DNA from: a virus
Virus record (IMG/VR): IMGVR_UViG_3300024320_000003
Location: 114,738-178,737 of that record
Length of the DNA: 64,000 nt
Direction: 5' to 3' (one strand)
Made by a program: the position numbers and the translations under genes. This document shows, piece after piece, positions 17,371 to 25,798 of this stretch; within the stretch, counting starts at the first letter, position 1, and the number at the start of each line of letters is the position of its first letter. The notes under the pieces were generated by a model. The model did no database searches. It was not told the DNA's origin and was given only the letters and a program-made list of their open reading frames with translations.

Positions 17371-19431
17371 ATGAATACAAAAAACAATCTATTAATCCTA
17401 GAAAGATCTTCTAGTGAATTAGAATTCAAACAAGATGGTGATGGGGCTTATGTCCTTGAAGGTATATTTGGAGAAATTGACAAAAAGAATAGAAATAATA
17501 GAATCTATACTGAGTCAGAATATGTTCCACAAATTGAAGCTCTTCAATCTAAAATAGGTTCTTCTAAACTTTTAGGAGAATTAGATCACCCACAAACATT
17601 TGATGTATCTTTAAAAAACGTATCTCACGTTATTGAAGAATTATCCTATGATAGCGAAACAAAACAAGTAAAAGGTAAAATCAGATTACTTGATACTGAA
17701 GCTGGTCGTCAGGCTAAAGCTTTGGTTGATGCTGGTGTTCCTTTACAAATTTCATCTAGAGCAGCTGGTACAGTTGAATCTAACGGGACTGTTAAAATTA
17801 AGCAATTATTCACTTATGATTTAGTTGCAGATCCTGGCTTTGAAAATGCTGAATTAAAAAGAGTTAACGAATCTTTCGGATTTGATAACGATTCTAGCAT
17901 TCAAATTTATGAAATTGGAAATACAAAAGAACTTTTAACAACCGAAAATAAAACTGAAAACAAAATGGCTGAATCAAAATTCGTAAGTACTGATGATTTT
18001 AATAAATATTCACAGTATTTATCAAGCGAAATAAAAACTATTAAAGAGGGAATGGAATCTTTAAATAGTGATGAATCTGTAAAGTCTGAAGTTGAAAGCG
18101 TTAAAGAATATTCAAACTATCTTGCTGAGAAATTAGAAAAGACTATCGAGTATTCTGCATACCTTGCTGAAAACTTAGATAATACAATAACTACAAATAA
18201 CGAAATATCTGAGAAATTAGATAATAGCGTTGCATATACTGAGCATGTTGCTGAAGGTGTTGAATCAATTAAAGACTATACTAATTATTTAGCAGAATCT
18301 TATAATGAAGGTGCAACAACTCATGAAGGCTTATTAAAGTATATTGAATACTTAAAAGAAAATTTAGAAAAAGTTACTGAATACGCAGAATACGTTGCAG
18401 AAACAGTTAATTCTAACTTATTACTAGAAGATGAAGCTGGTAAAGAAGTTGAAGAAATTGAAGCAGAAGACGATTCTACGGATGTTACTGAACCTACAGT
18501 TGATGCTGAAGATAATGAATTAGATCATGGTGCAGAAGTTGAAGACAAATCTGACGAGTTAGAAGACGAATTAGAAGACACAGTTGACGATGCAGGTGAC
18601 GAAGAAATTTCTGAAGAAGAAGACGTTGAAGCAGTTGAAGAAACTGAAGAAGAAGACGTTGAAGAAGGAAATGCATTTGGTGCTGCAAGAGCAAAAGCAA
18701 TCGCAGACGGAGAAAAAGAATTTACAGTAGACGGAGAAACTTATAAAGTTGAAGACGTTGATGCTGAAGATAAAGAAAATGCAGAAGAATTCGTAGAAGA
18801 AACTGAAGCAGTAGAAGAAACTGAAGAAGAAGAAACTGAAGCAGTAGAAGAAACTGAAGAAGAAGAAACTGAAGCAGTAGAAGAAACTGAAACAGTAGAT
18901 ACATTAGATGCTTACAAATCTGAAATTAGTTCTAAATTATCTGCTTTAATCGAAAAAGCAACTGTTAAAGAAAATACTAACCCTCATTTCTTTAGATTTA
19001 TTTCTGAAGCTAAGAAAGCAGAATATAACGAATTAAATACTGAAGATCAATCTAAAGTATTAAAATCAATCGAAGGAAAAGGATTCTTAACTGAAGGACA
19101 AATTCTTACATTATGGAACTCTTCATTAATAAATAGCGTTAAAACTAACGAACCTAATGTTATTGAAATGATGCCAGAAGAATATAAAGAAGCATGGTCT
19201 AACATGTCAGATAACAAGAAAACAGCTCTTATAGCTCAATCTAAATACCATAAACTAGAAACTGCTTACCAAGTAAGAAACTTCTGGCAAACTAGAGATC
19301 TTAGAGATGTCAAAGTTGTTATGGAAAAAGTAGAATCAGTAAATGAAGCTGCTCCTGTTATTGAAGACAAAAAACCTTTATATGATTTAACTAATGTTAA
19401 GAAGTCTATTAACAAGAGATTCAACAAGTAA
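17371..19431 (+). CDS. 21: Prohead protease (gp21) fused to scaffold/core protein (gp22-like)
   Basis: 686 residues, about three times the length of T4 gp21 (212). Residues 1-170 carry the gp21 serine-protease domain: YVLEGIFGEID, RNNRIYT, LGELDHP with His73, QISSRAAGT with Ser128/129, and DLVADPGFENAEL. From about 199 the protein is helical and very acidic, with repeated YLAE/YVAE heptads (to about 350), Glu-rich repeats (about 350-510) and a C-terminal globular domain (about 515-686), like a scaffold. An in-frame ATG at 17965 (Met199), preceded by AAAACTGAAAACAAA, could give separate scaffold, as lambda C/Nu3 does. Possible cleavage sites include RVNE-S and SVNE-A. Confidence 0.88.
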   Translation: MNTKNNLLILERSSSELEFKQDGDGAYVLEGIFGEIDKKNRNNRIYTESEYVPQIEALQSKIGSSKLLGELDHPQTFDVSLKNVSHVIEELSYDSETKQVKGKIRLLDTEAGRQAKALVDAGVPLQISSRAAGTVESNGTVKIKQLFTYDLVADPGFENAELKRVNESFGFDNDSSIQIYEIGNTKELLTTENKTENKMAESKFVSTDDFNKYSQYLSSEIKTIKEGMESLNSDESVKSEVESVKEYSNYLAEKLEKTIEYSAYLAENLDNTITTNNEISEKLDNSVAYTEHVAEGVESIKDYTNYLAESYNEGATTHEGLLKYIEYLKENLEKVTEYAEYVAETVNSNLLLEDEAGKEVEEIEAEDDSTDVTEPTVDAEDNELDHGAEVEDKSDELEDELEDTVDDAGDEEISEEEDVEAVEETEEEDVEEGNAFGAARAKAIADGEKEFTVDGETYKVEDVDAEDKENAEEFVEETEAVEETEEEETEAVEETEEEETEAVEETETVDTLDAYKSEISSKLSALIEKATVKENTNPHFFRFISEAKKAEYNELNTEDQSKVLKSIEGKGFLTEGQILTLWNSSLINSVKTNEPNVIEMMPEEYKEAWSNMSDNKKTALIAQSKYHKLETAYQVRNFWQTRDLRDVKVVMEKVESVNEAAPVIEDKKPLYDLTNVKKSINKRFNK
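18802..18892 (+). repeat. 33-bp tandem repeat in the acidic scaffold segment
   Basis: A 33-base unit starting ACTGAAGCAGTAGAAGAAAC occurs at 18802-18834 and 18835-18867, with a partial third copy to about 18892. It encodes an 11-residue Glu-rich repeat (TEAVEETEEEE) and is likely prone to length variation. Confidence 0.9.
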
Positions 19432-19477
19432 TATCTTAATATTTTAGGAAAAACGTAAAAAACGTAAATATAATAAC

Positions 19478-19586
19478 AATATATAGTATATCGATAATCA
19501 GATAAGAAGAAAAAATCTGACAAACATCGAGAAGATCGTTCAATCGATCAAATTTAAACAACCATTAAAAAAAAACAAATAATAAA
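19478..19586 (+). promoter_or_regulatory. Structured 5' leader of the major capsid gene
   Basis: A late-like AATATATAG (19478-19486) starts 109 bases before the capsid ATG. The leader contains two hairpins: TCAGAT (19498-19503) with ATCTGA (19515-19520), and GATCG (19534-19538) with CGATC (19545-19549), followed by an A-rich start region. This is longer than other late leaders here and could stabilise the most abundant late mRNA. Confidence 0.5.
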
Positions 19587-21026
19587 ATGGCAAATTTAAT
19601 TAACTCTGCAGAAGTTAGAGAAACTTGGGCTCCGATCATCGAATCAGCTACAGGTATCAACGAAGCAGAAAAACTAGCGTGGATGTCAGAATACTGTCAT
19701 AACCACAAACTTTACGAAGATGCACACATCATGTCTTTAGGGACTGCTGGTAACATCTACGGTATGGGTAATGTATCTTTACCTTCTGCAACTGCAGACG
19801 GTTCAGGTGATAAAGCTCCTACATTATTACCATTAGCAATGCAAGTTGCTGCACAAACTATAGGTTTAGACTTAGTACCAGTTGTACCAATGGCTGGACC
19901 AATGGGTCTTTTATCTTACTTAGACTTCGTTTACGAAGGTGGTAAATTAGCTGGAGATGTTGCTCCAACTTACATCAAAACTGACGCTGCTAAAGCTGAG
20001 GTAGATGGTAACGAATCAGGTGGATTTACTTTCACTTGGATCGGTTCTTCTAGAATTGACAACATGGATATCTATAAAGTTGCTGAAGCAGCTTCTACTT
20101 CAGGTTCTGTTGCTGATGCAATCAACGCATTAGATACTGAAGTTGATGCAGATGATGCTACTATCGCTATTGTTAAATCAGTAGAATTAGTAAAAGGTTT
20201 AGAAGATCATATTAAAGGATTCGCTGCTGCTGACGAAGATGGTAACCCATTCTCAAGAGGTGCAGGTGAACAAACTCCTGACAAAGTTATGGGTCTTTCT
20301 TTATTCTCAAAAAGTGTTGCTGCTGAAACTTTCCAAGTTGCTGCTGCAGTTACTAGAGAACAAGTACAAGATCTTAAACAATTCGGTGTAGATGCTGTTG
20401 CTCAAGTTGAGTCAGTATTAACTAACGAATTAACTCAGTCAATCAACAACTTAATCTTAGCTAAACTTAATTCTTTAGGTAAAGATAACGTTACAGCTGC
20501 TGGTGTAAATTTAGACTGTAATTTAGCATTAAATGCTGATTTCGGTGGTGAGACTATCGCTTCTAACCATAGAAGAATCTTAACTTCAATCCTTGCTGCT
20601 GCGAACTTTATCGCAAACAGAGGTAGAAGAGGTGCTGGTAACTTTTGTGTTGTAGGTCCTAAAGTGGCTACAGCTTTACAATCAGTTGCTGGTTTCGTTG
20701 CTAACCCAATGGCTAACACATTATCACAAGCAGCAGGTGCAATCTACCCAGTAGGTTCTGTAGCTGGTGTAAATGTATACACTGACCCAAGACAAGCATG
20801 GGGAGCTAATGATTCTAATTACGAAGTAGTAGTTGGTAGAAAAGGTGACGGTAATGGTCCTGGATTAGTATTCATGCCTTACTTAATGGCTGAATCAGTA
20901 CAAACAATCGCTGAAGGAACTATGGCTCCTAAAGTAGCTGTTAAATCTAGATTCGCATTAGTTGAAGCAGGTTTCCACCCAGAAACTCAATATGTTACAT
21001 ACGAAGTTAAAGGATTAGCTCTTTAA
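19587..21026 (+). CDS. 23: Major capsid protein gp23
   Basis: 479 residues (T4 gp23 is 521). Typical stretches are VPMAGPMGLLSYLDFVYEG, the AVTREQVQDLKQFG segment and NFCVVGPKVATALQSVAGF. It forms the hexameric shell (HK97 fold). A likely protease site is GINE-A near residue 26, fitting the (L/V/I)NE-(A/S) pattern seen in other head proteins here. It directly follows the protease-scaffold gene and is closed by a strong terminator, as expected for a highly expressed gene. Confidence 0.95.
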   Translation: MANLINSAEVRETWAPIIESATGINEAEKLAWMSEYCHNHKLYEDAHIMSLGTAGNIYGMGNVSLPSATADGSGDKAPTLLPLAMQVAAQTIGLDLVPVVPMAGPMGLLSYLDFVYEGGKLAGDVAPTYIKTDAAKAEVDGNESGGFTFTWIGSSRIDNMDIYKVAEAASTSGSVADAINALDTEVDADDATIAIVKSVELVKGLEDHIKGFAAADEDGNPFSRGAGEQTPDKVMGLSLFSKSVAAETFQVAAAVTREQVQDLKQFGVDAVAQVESVLTNELTQSINNLILAKLNSLGKDNVTAAGVNLDCNLALNADFGGETIASNHRRILTSILAAANFIANRGRRGAGNFCVVGPKVATALQSVAGFVANPMANTLSQAAGAIYPVGSVAGVNVYTDPRQAWGANDSNYEVVVGRKGDGNGPGLVFMPYLMAESVQTIAEGTMAPKVAVKSRFALVEAGFHPETQYVTYEVKGLAL

Positions 21027-21054
21027 TTAGAACTAACTTTTAGATTTTAATATT

Positions 21055-21085
21055 AAAGGTCCTCTATTTTAGAGGACCTTTTTTT
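21055..21085 (+). terminator. Rho-independent terminator after major capsid gene
   Basis: Stem AAAGGTCCTCT (21055-21065) with AGAGGACCTT (21071-21080) and a following T run. Confidence 0.93.
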
Positions 21086-21105
21086 GTTTCGTTGAAACTT
21101 AAACA

Positions 21106-21114
21106 GATATATAG
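21106..21114 (+). promoter_or_regulatory. Late promoter box GATATATAG
   Basis: The box starts 41 bases before the inner head protein gene. A TATAAATA at 21125-21132, identical to the T4 late consensus, lies just downstream. Confidence 0.5.
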
Positions 21115-21146
21115 ACTATAAGTTTATAAATAAATCAATATAAAAG

Positions 21147-22532
21147 ATGAAAACATTCGAACAATGGTATAATTCTACAAAAAAGGCTGATTCAATAGAT
21201 GAAGCTTCTGAAGATAATATACCTGTAGCTAAATCATCAACTTCAATAGAATCAGACACAACTACTGCCATAGCCTCTCCGGAAGCAACGGGAGAAGAGG
21301 GTTATTCTAAAATGATGCAAGATTGTGATGATATTATCAATTCTCTAAAAACACTTTCTGATCAACTTACGGAATCAGAAGATCAACCATTAAATGAAGC
21401 AAATCCTATGGGACAGGTGCTTATGGAAGATCCTATTATTATGGGAGCAGTTCTAGGATTAACGGCAGTTATTGGTGCAGTTGGTTTAGGTGCAAAGGCT
21501 ATAAAAGATGGTGCTAAAAATAAAAAGACCATTAAAGAAGCAGAAAAAGATTATTCTAAATTAAAGAAATTAAAAATGCAAACCGTTAAAATGGAAGTTG
21601 CAGTATTATCTTTAGAGGATAAAAGAAGAGAACTTTCAACTACTGAATCAATCGAAGAAGCTGGAGATGATGTAAAGGCGAAGGCAAGCGCAGCAAATAA
21701 GAAAAAAGCACTTCAAAAAATGAAAGCCAAGTTAGATAATCAAATAGAATCTATGAGGCAGAAAAAAGATGGAATTAATTCAGCTGCTACAGAATATGGA
21801 TCTTCATTAGAAGTTAAATACTCAAAGGTAAGTGGATTTGGATCTGGAAAAGTTAAAACGTTAATCGCTGATATGAGAGATCAAATCACGACAGAAGTTT
21901 CAGAATATAAGCTAGATGCATGGGGAGATAAGATGAGTGCCGAGACTAAGAAAGATTTAAAAGAAAGAATTACAAAATCTAAACAGGCTCAAAAGGAGAG
22001 AATGGATAAAATAACAGCTGAGCAAGAGAAAAATGCTAAGAAGTTAGATGATGCAGCTAAAAATGACGAAAAGGTTAAAGCTGAGCTAGAGCAAATAAAG
22101 GCTGAAAAAGAAAAAGGAAAAGAAAAAGAAGAAGCTCCAGAGGAAACTCCAGAAGAAACTCCAGAAGAAACTCCAACGGAGACTCCGGAAGAAACTCCAG
22201 AAAAAGAAGATGATTTCGATGCATTTGGAACGGATGGAGACGATGAAGAATCTCCTGAAGAAGAAACGGAAGAAGTCGATAAGACAGATAACTCAAAGGA
22301 AGGAATGACCAAAAGAGTTGATGCTGTTATTGCAAAGGCAGAAGAGAGTGGAGATGAAGCAAAGCTTAAAAAAGCAAAAGAACTTAAAGCTAAAATTCTT
22401 GCAAAAGAATCTTGGCAATTAAATAATACTAAATTAGGGTTAATATTTGAATCCGATCTTAGAAAAATGGAAATGGAATCTTTAATACAAGAGTCTATTT
22501 CAGTTAAAGATCGTTTCTCTAAACTAATCTAA
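21147..22532 (+). CDS. Probable internal head protein, Lys/Glu-rich, 461 aa
   Basis: 461 residues. The N-terminus KTFEQWYNSTKKADSIDEAS resembles T4 internal-protein targeting peptides, and PLNE-A near residue 88 fits the head protease site pattern. A hydrophobic glycine-rich segment (PIIMGAVLGLTAVIGAVGLG, about residues 95-115) precedes long charged helices and a tandem ETPEE repeat (about 330-355). Position after gp23, a late box and composition suggest a capsid core or DNA-associated protein. The order (targeting peptide, hydrophobic segment, coiled coil) is shared with the protein at 35839. Confidence 0.6.
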   Translation: MKTFEQWYNSTKKADSIDEASEDNIPVAKSSTSIESDTTTAIASPEATGEEGYSKMMQDCDDIINSLKTLSDQLTESEDQPLNEANPMGQVLMEDPIIMGAVLGLTAVIGAVGLGAKAIKDGAKNKKTIKEAEKDYSKLKKLKMQTVKMEVAVLSLEDKRRELSTTESIEEAGDDVKAKASAANKKKALQKMKAKLDNQIESMRQKKDGINSAATEYGSSLEVKYSKVSGFGSGKVKTLIADMRDQITTEVSEYKLDAWGDKMSAETKKDLKERITKSKQAQKERMDKITAEQEKNAKKLDDAAKNDEKVKAELEQIKAEKEKGKEKEEAPEETPEETPEETPTETPEETPEKEDDFDAFGTDGDDEESPEEETEEVDKTDNSKEGMTKRVDAVIAKAEESGDEAKLKKAKELKAKILAKESWQLNNTKLGLIFESDLRKMEMESLIQESISVKDRFSKLI

Positions 22533-23036
22533 ATTCTTTTTAGAATTTTTACGAGCTAAATTTAGAAACTCCTGTTGTTGATTCAATAGGAGTTTTTTTA
22601 TGTGCTTACGGAACTCTATCGATGACTTAAGTATTCTAGCATCTACCATAGGAGCCAGTAATGCATCATGATACTCTGGATGAACAAAGTTTTCCAAGCT
22701 AAAGTTATCAGTCTTAGATCTGATAGGTTTACCAGATAGTGCACAGACCCAATCTATTGTGTTATAGTTTTCTTTAAGATCTTCCATCTTCACAAACGAA
22801 TCAGTAGACCAATCATAATAATACTTATTTTTAGAGGAAGTATATCTATGTTGACATATATTGAATATGATATGAACGAACTGATCGCTTTCACACCTTT
22901 CACCTAAAATAGGATTTTCTATTAATAGTCTCTTCTGCTGTCTTGCAAGATTTGATAACTTAATTCCAAATCTATTAGAATAAGGAGAATGAGGGGAAAC
23001 CCTTTCCAATTTGGGATATTTTTTATTATATGCCAT
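22524..23036 (-). CDS. Unknown protein on the opposite strand, 170 aa
   Basis: 170 residues starting MAYNKKYPKLERVS. A Cys/His-containing region (CESDQFVHIIFNICQHR) precedes WVCALSGKPI and a basic helical C-terminus. No family is recognised. It converges on the head protein gene, overlapping it by 9 bases at the 3' ends, and is one of only two minus-strand genes in the window. Its divergent partner is gp44, so the gap at 23037-23095 must hold promoters for both. Confidence 0.7.
   Translation of the reverse strand: MAYNKKYPKLERVSPHSPYSNRFGIKLSNLARQQKRLLIENPILGERCESDQFVHIIFNICQHRYTSSKNKYYYDWSTDSFVKMEDLKENYNTIDWVCALSGKPIRSKTDNFSLENFVHPEYHDALLAPMVDARILKSSIEFRKHIKKLLLNQQQEFLNLARKNSKKNLD
22566..22599 (+). 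terminator. Plus-strand terminator embedded in the opposing gene
   Basis: Stem AAACTCCT (22566-22573) with AGGAGTTT (22588-22595), then a T run on the plus strand. It lies inside the coding 3' end of the minus-strand gene and would stop transcription from the head genes. Confidence 0.75.
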
Positions 23037-23050
23037 ATAGTATTTATTCG

Positions 23051-23079
23051 TGAAACAAAACAGCTATATTATGTATAAT
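23051..23079 (+). promoter_or_regulatory. Middle-type promoter (TGAAAC-N16-GTATAAT) for gp44
   Basis: Perfect match to the class: TGAAAC 23051-23056, 16-base spacer, GTATAAT 23073-23079, 17 bases before the clamp loader ATG. Confidence 0.65.
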
Positions 23080-23095
23080 TATTAAACAAATTTAC

Positions 23096-24046
23096 ATGGT
23101 TCACACACTGTTCACAGAAAAATATCGTCCAAATAACTTAGACGAGTTGATTTTACCAGAAAGAGTAATGTCAAAATTTAAAGATGGTCTAACTCAAAAT
23201 GTACTTTTGGCTGGAAGCCCTGGTACTGGTAAGACATCTACTGCGAAGGCGATTGTTAAGCAATTCGAACTTCCTTATATTTACATCAATGCATCAACTG
23301 ATACTTCAGTAGATGTTATTAGAACCAGGATTATGGATTTCTGTTCTACTATGTCTATCTTAGATGATCAAGGTAAGATGAAAATAGTTATCCTCGATGA
23401 GGTAGATGGTGTATCTGATCAATTCTTTAAAGCTCTTCGTGCTACTATGGAACAATTTGCATCTAATTCAAGGTTTATTGCAACCTGTAATTATGTAAAT
23501 AAAATTCCAGATCCAATTCTTTCAAGGTTCGAAGTAATTAATTTCGACTTTGATAAAGAAGAAGAGAGCGAATTGACAAAGAAATATATTAGACGAGTAT
23601 ATGATATATGTGGAAAAGAAGAAATGACAATAGAAAAACCAGCATTGGTTGAATTTGTCCGTAGAAACTTCCCAGATCTTCGCTCGACACTTAATAAATT
23701 ACAAGGATATAAGTCAGAAGGAACGAGTAAGATTACATTAAATGATGTTAAAAAGTTTAACTCAGTCTATAAAGATGTTTTTGAATTAATCTTTAATGAA
23801 ACAGACCCTGTTAAAAACTATAAGTATTTAGTAGGTGAATATTCAAATAGAACAGATGAAATACTTCAAACATTAGGAGAAGAGTTCATAGACTATATTC
23901 AATCAGAGAAAGGAAATAGCGCAAAGCATATTCCTCAAATTGCAGTAACTGTAGCAGAACATCAGGCACAAAGGGTTCACGTAATTGACCCAGCGATAAC
24001 CATGCTAAGTTGTATATATAAGCTACAAGAAATAATTAGAAATTAA
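23096..24046 (+). CDS. 44: Clamp loader large subunit gp44
   Basis: 316 residues (T4 gp44 is 319). AAA+ ATPase with Walker A GSPGTGKT (residues 40-47), Walker B VILDEVDG (about 100), and the arginine-finger SRF in PILSRFEVI. With gp62 it loads the gp45 clamp onto primer ends. It carries a perfect middle-type promoter and is followed by an early-type box and RNase H. A gp62 partner is not recognised. Confidence 0.95.
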   Translation: MVHTLFTEKYRPNNLDELILPERVMSKFKDGLTQNVLLAGSPGTGKTSTAKAIVKQFELPYIYINASTDTSVDVIRTRIMDFCSTMSILDDQGKMKIVILDEVDGVSDQFFKALRATMEQFASNSRFIATCNYVNKIPDPILSRFEVINFDFDKEEESELTKKYIRRVYDICGKEEMTIEKPALVEFVRRNFPDLRSTLNKLQGYKSEGTSKITLNDVKKFNSVYKDVFELIFNETDPVKNYKYLVGEYSNRTDEILQTLGEEFIDYIQSEKGNSAKHIPQIAVTVAEHQAQRVHVIDPAITMLSCIYKLQEIIRN

Positions 24047-24057
24047 TTGCTGAAATA

Positions 24058-24092
24058 TTTTTTTATCTCAGAAATTTTGCTTATATTAGTAA
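24058..24092 (+). promoter_or_regulatory. Early-type repeated promoter box, copy 1
   Basis: TTTTTTTATCTCAG followed by AAATTTTGCTTATATTAGTA, 16 bases before the RNase H start. It is one of seven near-identical copies. TATATTAG matches the Bacteroidota -7 element TAnnTTTG at all but one position. Confidence 0.65.
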
Positions 24093-24107
24093 TATAAAAC
24101 AAAACAC

Positions 24108-25334
24108 ATGAAACTAGGAAAACATACATTGTTAATTGACGGTAACTATTTTTTACACAGTAGACTATTCGTTCTACCTAGGCCTAAAGGTAAACAATTA
24201 TTAGGCGATAAAGAATCACAATCTCAACTTATGAGAAAGCTATGTATTGACTTCGCCTCAGAAGTTCGTAAAATGGCTCCTTTTGTAGACCAGATTGTTG
24301 TTGCAGTTGATGCTAAATCATGGCGTAAAGATCTTTTTCCTGATGCACAATATAAAGGAACTAGAACACATGACGATTCTATTAATTGGAAAGCAGTCTT
24401 CGGTGTTTATGCTGAATGGCAAAAAATACTAGAACAAAAGGGTATTATTATCCACCAGGTTCAAGGTGCAGAAGCAGATGATGTAATGTACGGCTGGTCT
24501 ACTCAATTAAATAGCGAAGGTAAAAATTGCATTGCATGGACAGGTGATAGAGATTTAATTCAACTCGTAAACTACAATCAAGCGACAGATGCATATACAC
24601 TATGGTATTATAATTCTAAGAAAAAGCTTATTGCCTTTGAAGGTTTCGAAGATGTAATGGCATCTAGAAAAACATCTACAATGACCAATGACGAATTGTT
24701 ATTCAACATTGCCTCAGAAGAAGCAACGTACGACAAGCTAAAGGAAGACTTCCAGGCATGGATGGATAAGAACAGAGTAGAAGTTCAAGAAATTAACTGT
24801 GACGACTTTGTATTCGGTAAAATCCTACAAGGTGACAAATCAGATAATATTCCTTCAGTTATTACATGGACTAAAGCTGCATCTAATGGCAAGATCAGAA
24901 ACTATTCACTTACAGAAAAACATTGTGTAAAGATCTTAGAACAATATAAGAAAGAAGAAAGCGAATTTACAATAGAACACTTTTTCAATAGAGGTCAAGT
25001 AAATAAGCTAGTAGATATTATTTATAGAGTTGTTGGTAAATCTGATCCTAAGGAAATCAGAATTAGATTTAATCAAAACTTAGATCTAGTTCTTCTTCAC
25101 TATAATACTATTCCCCTTGCAATTCAAAAAGGTATTTATAATAATATTGAAGCAGATAGAAATGTTTTACCAGAGTTCTCTAATATCACTCAGATGGAAA
25201 AGATCTTAGAAGGAACAGATTGGATGGCAAAGAAATCACAGGGTGCTCCTAAAAAGTATGATGCCTTCGCAGGATTAAAAGAAGATAGTAGCAAGGAAAG
25301 ACCTTCTACTAAGAAATTGAACGAACTTTTTTAA
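24108..25334 (+). CDS. rnh: RNase H / 5'-3' flap exonuclease (T4 Rnh-like)
   Basis: 408 residues, longer than T4 RNase H (305). FEN-family metal-binding acids are visible: LLIDGNYFLHS near the N-terminus, VAVDAKSWRKD, EADDVMYGWS, WTGDRDLIQL and GDKSDNIPSV. It removes RNA primers and flaps on the lagging strand. The C-terminus KKLNELF looks like a clamp-binding tail shared in form with the polymerase part and gp33-like protein. An early-type box precedes it, unlike gp44 upstream. Confidence 0.92.
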   Translation: MKLGKHTLLIDGNYFLHSRLFVLPRPKGKQLLGDKESQSQLMRKLCIDFASEVRKMAPFVDQIVVAVDAKSWRKDLFPDAQYKGTRTHDDSINWKAVFGVYAEWQKILEQKGIIIHQVQGAEADDVMYGWSTQLNSEGKNCIAWTGDRDLIQLVNYNQATDAYTLWYYNSKKKLIAFEGFEDVMASRKTSTMTNDELLFNIASEEATYDKLKEDFQAWMDKNRVEVQEINCDDFVFGKILQGDKSDNIPSVITWTKAASNGKIRNYSLTEKHCVKILEQYKKEESEFTIEHFFNRGQVNKLVDIIYRVVGKSDPKEIRIRFNQNLDLVLLHYNTIPLAIQKGIYNNIEADRNVLPEFSNITQMEKILEGTDWMAKKSQGAPKKYDAFAGLKEDSSKERPSTKKLNELF

Positions 25335-25362
25335 TAAACTTATAGCAAGTTTACAGTATAAT
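25334..25362 (+). promoter_or_regulatory. Middle-type promoter (ATAAAC-N16-GTATAAT), near-leaderless
   Basis: ATAAAC 25334-25339, 16 bases, GTATAAT 25356-25362. The next ATG is only 4 bases after the -10-like element, so a transcript would begin at or very near the start codon. Confidence 0.5.
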
Positions 25363-25366
25363 TTAT

Positions 25367-25798
25367 ATGCTAGACGAAACAAAATTATTTGATTTTGTAA
25401 AGATCATGTTTACAAAACCTAATCAATACAAGAACGTAAAGAACTTTAATAAGAAGAGACACCACTTCATGATTAACAGATTTTTTGCTATTAAATATCC
25501 ATCAAATGCACAGTTATTTAATGTGAATGGAATTAATGGCAATGCAGTTATAGATAGTTGGCACATGGTATCTTCAAGATTTCGTTCAGTTCCAGGGTGG
25601 ATCTATACTAAAACTAAGAAGGCAGCTCCAAAACCTAAAAAATCAAAAAAAGAATATATACCTAAAGAAGAAACAATTAAATTCTTTTTACAAAGAAATG
25701 AAATTGGAATGAGAGAGTTCAATGATCTTAAGAAATTCAACCCGGTTGAATTAAATAATAATCTATTGGAATTAGAAAACACAATGCAGGTATATTAA
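25367..25798 (+). CDS. Unknown protein, 143 aa
   Basis: 143 residues with a basic middle (TKTKKAAPKPKKSKK) linking two helical parts; the first contains NVKNFNKKRHHFMINRFF and a DSWHMVSSRFR motif. It abuts the next gene (stop and ATG adjacent). Position between RNase H and a T4-type neck gene could fit the clamp loader small subunit gp62, but no convincing similarity is visible. An internal Met at codon 14 is an alternative start. Confidence 0.6.
   Translation: MLDETKLFDFVKIMFTKPNQYKNVKNFNKKRHHFMINRFFAIKYPSNAQLFNVNGINGNAVIDSWHMVSSRFRSVPGWIYTKTKKAAPKPKKSKKEYIPKEETIKFFLQRNEIGMREFNDLKKFNPVELNNNLLELENTMQVY

Noticed and set aside
18494-18904. Leucine-rich open frames on the minus strand
   Set aside because: They are the reverse of Glu-rich codon repeats in the scaffold; low complexity, no start context. 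The same applies to 22075-22312.
21093-21122. TGAAAC followed by CTATAAG as a full middle-type promoter
   Set aside because: The spacer is 17 and the -10 is poor; the overlapping late box GATATATAG better explains expression of the head protein. Kept only as a weak hybrid.
24075-24092. MotA-box likeness (TTTGCTTA) inside the early box
   Set aside because: The distance to any -10-like element is about 4 bases too short for a T4 middle promoter, and no motA gene is seen in the window.
25367-25798. Assignment as clamp loader small subunit gp62
   Set aside because: Only the position near gp44 supports it; no sequence resemblance to gp62 could be seen.
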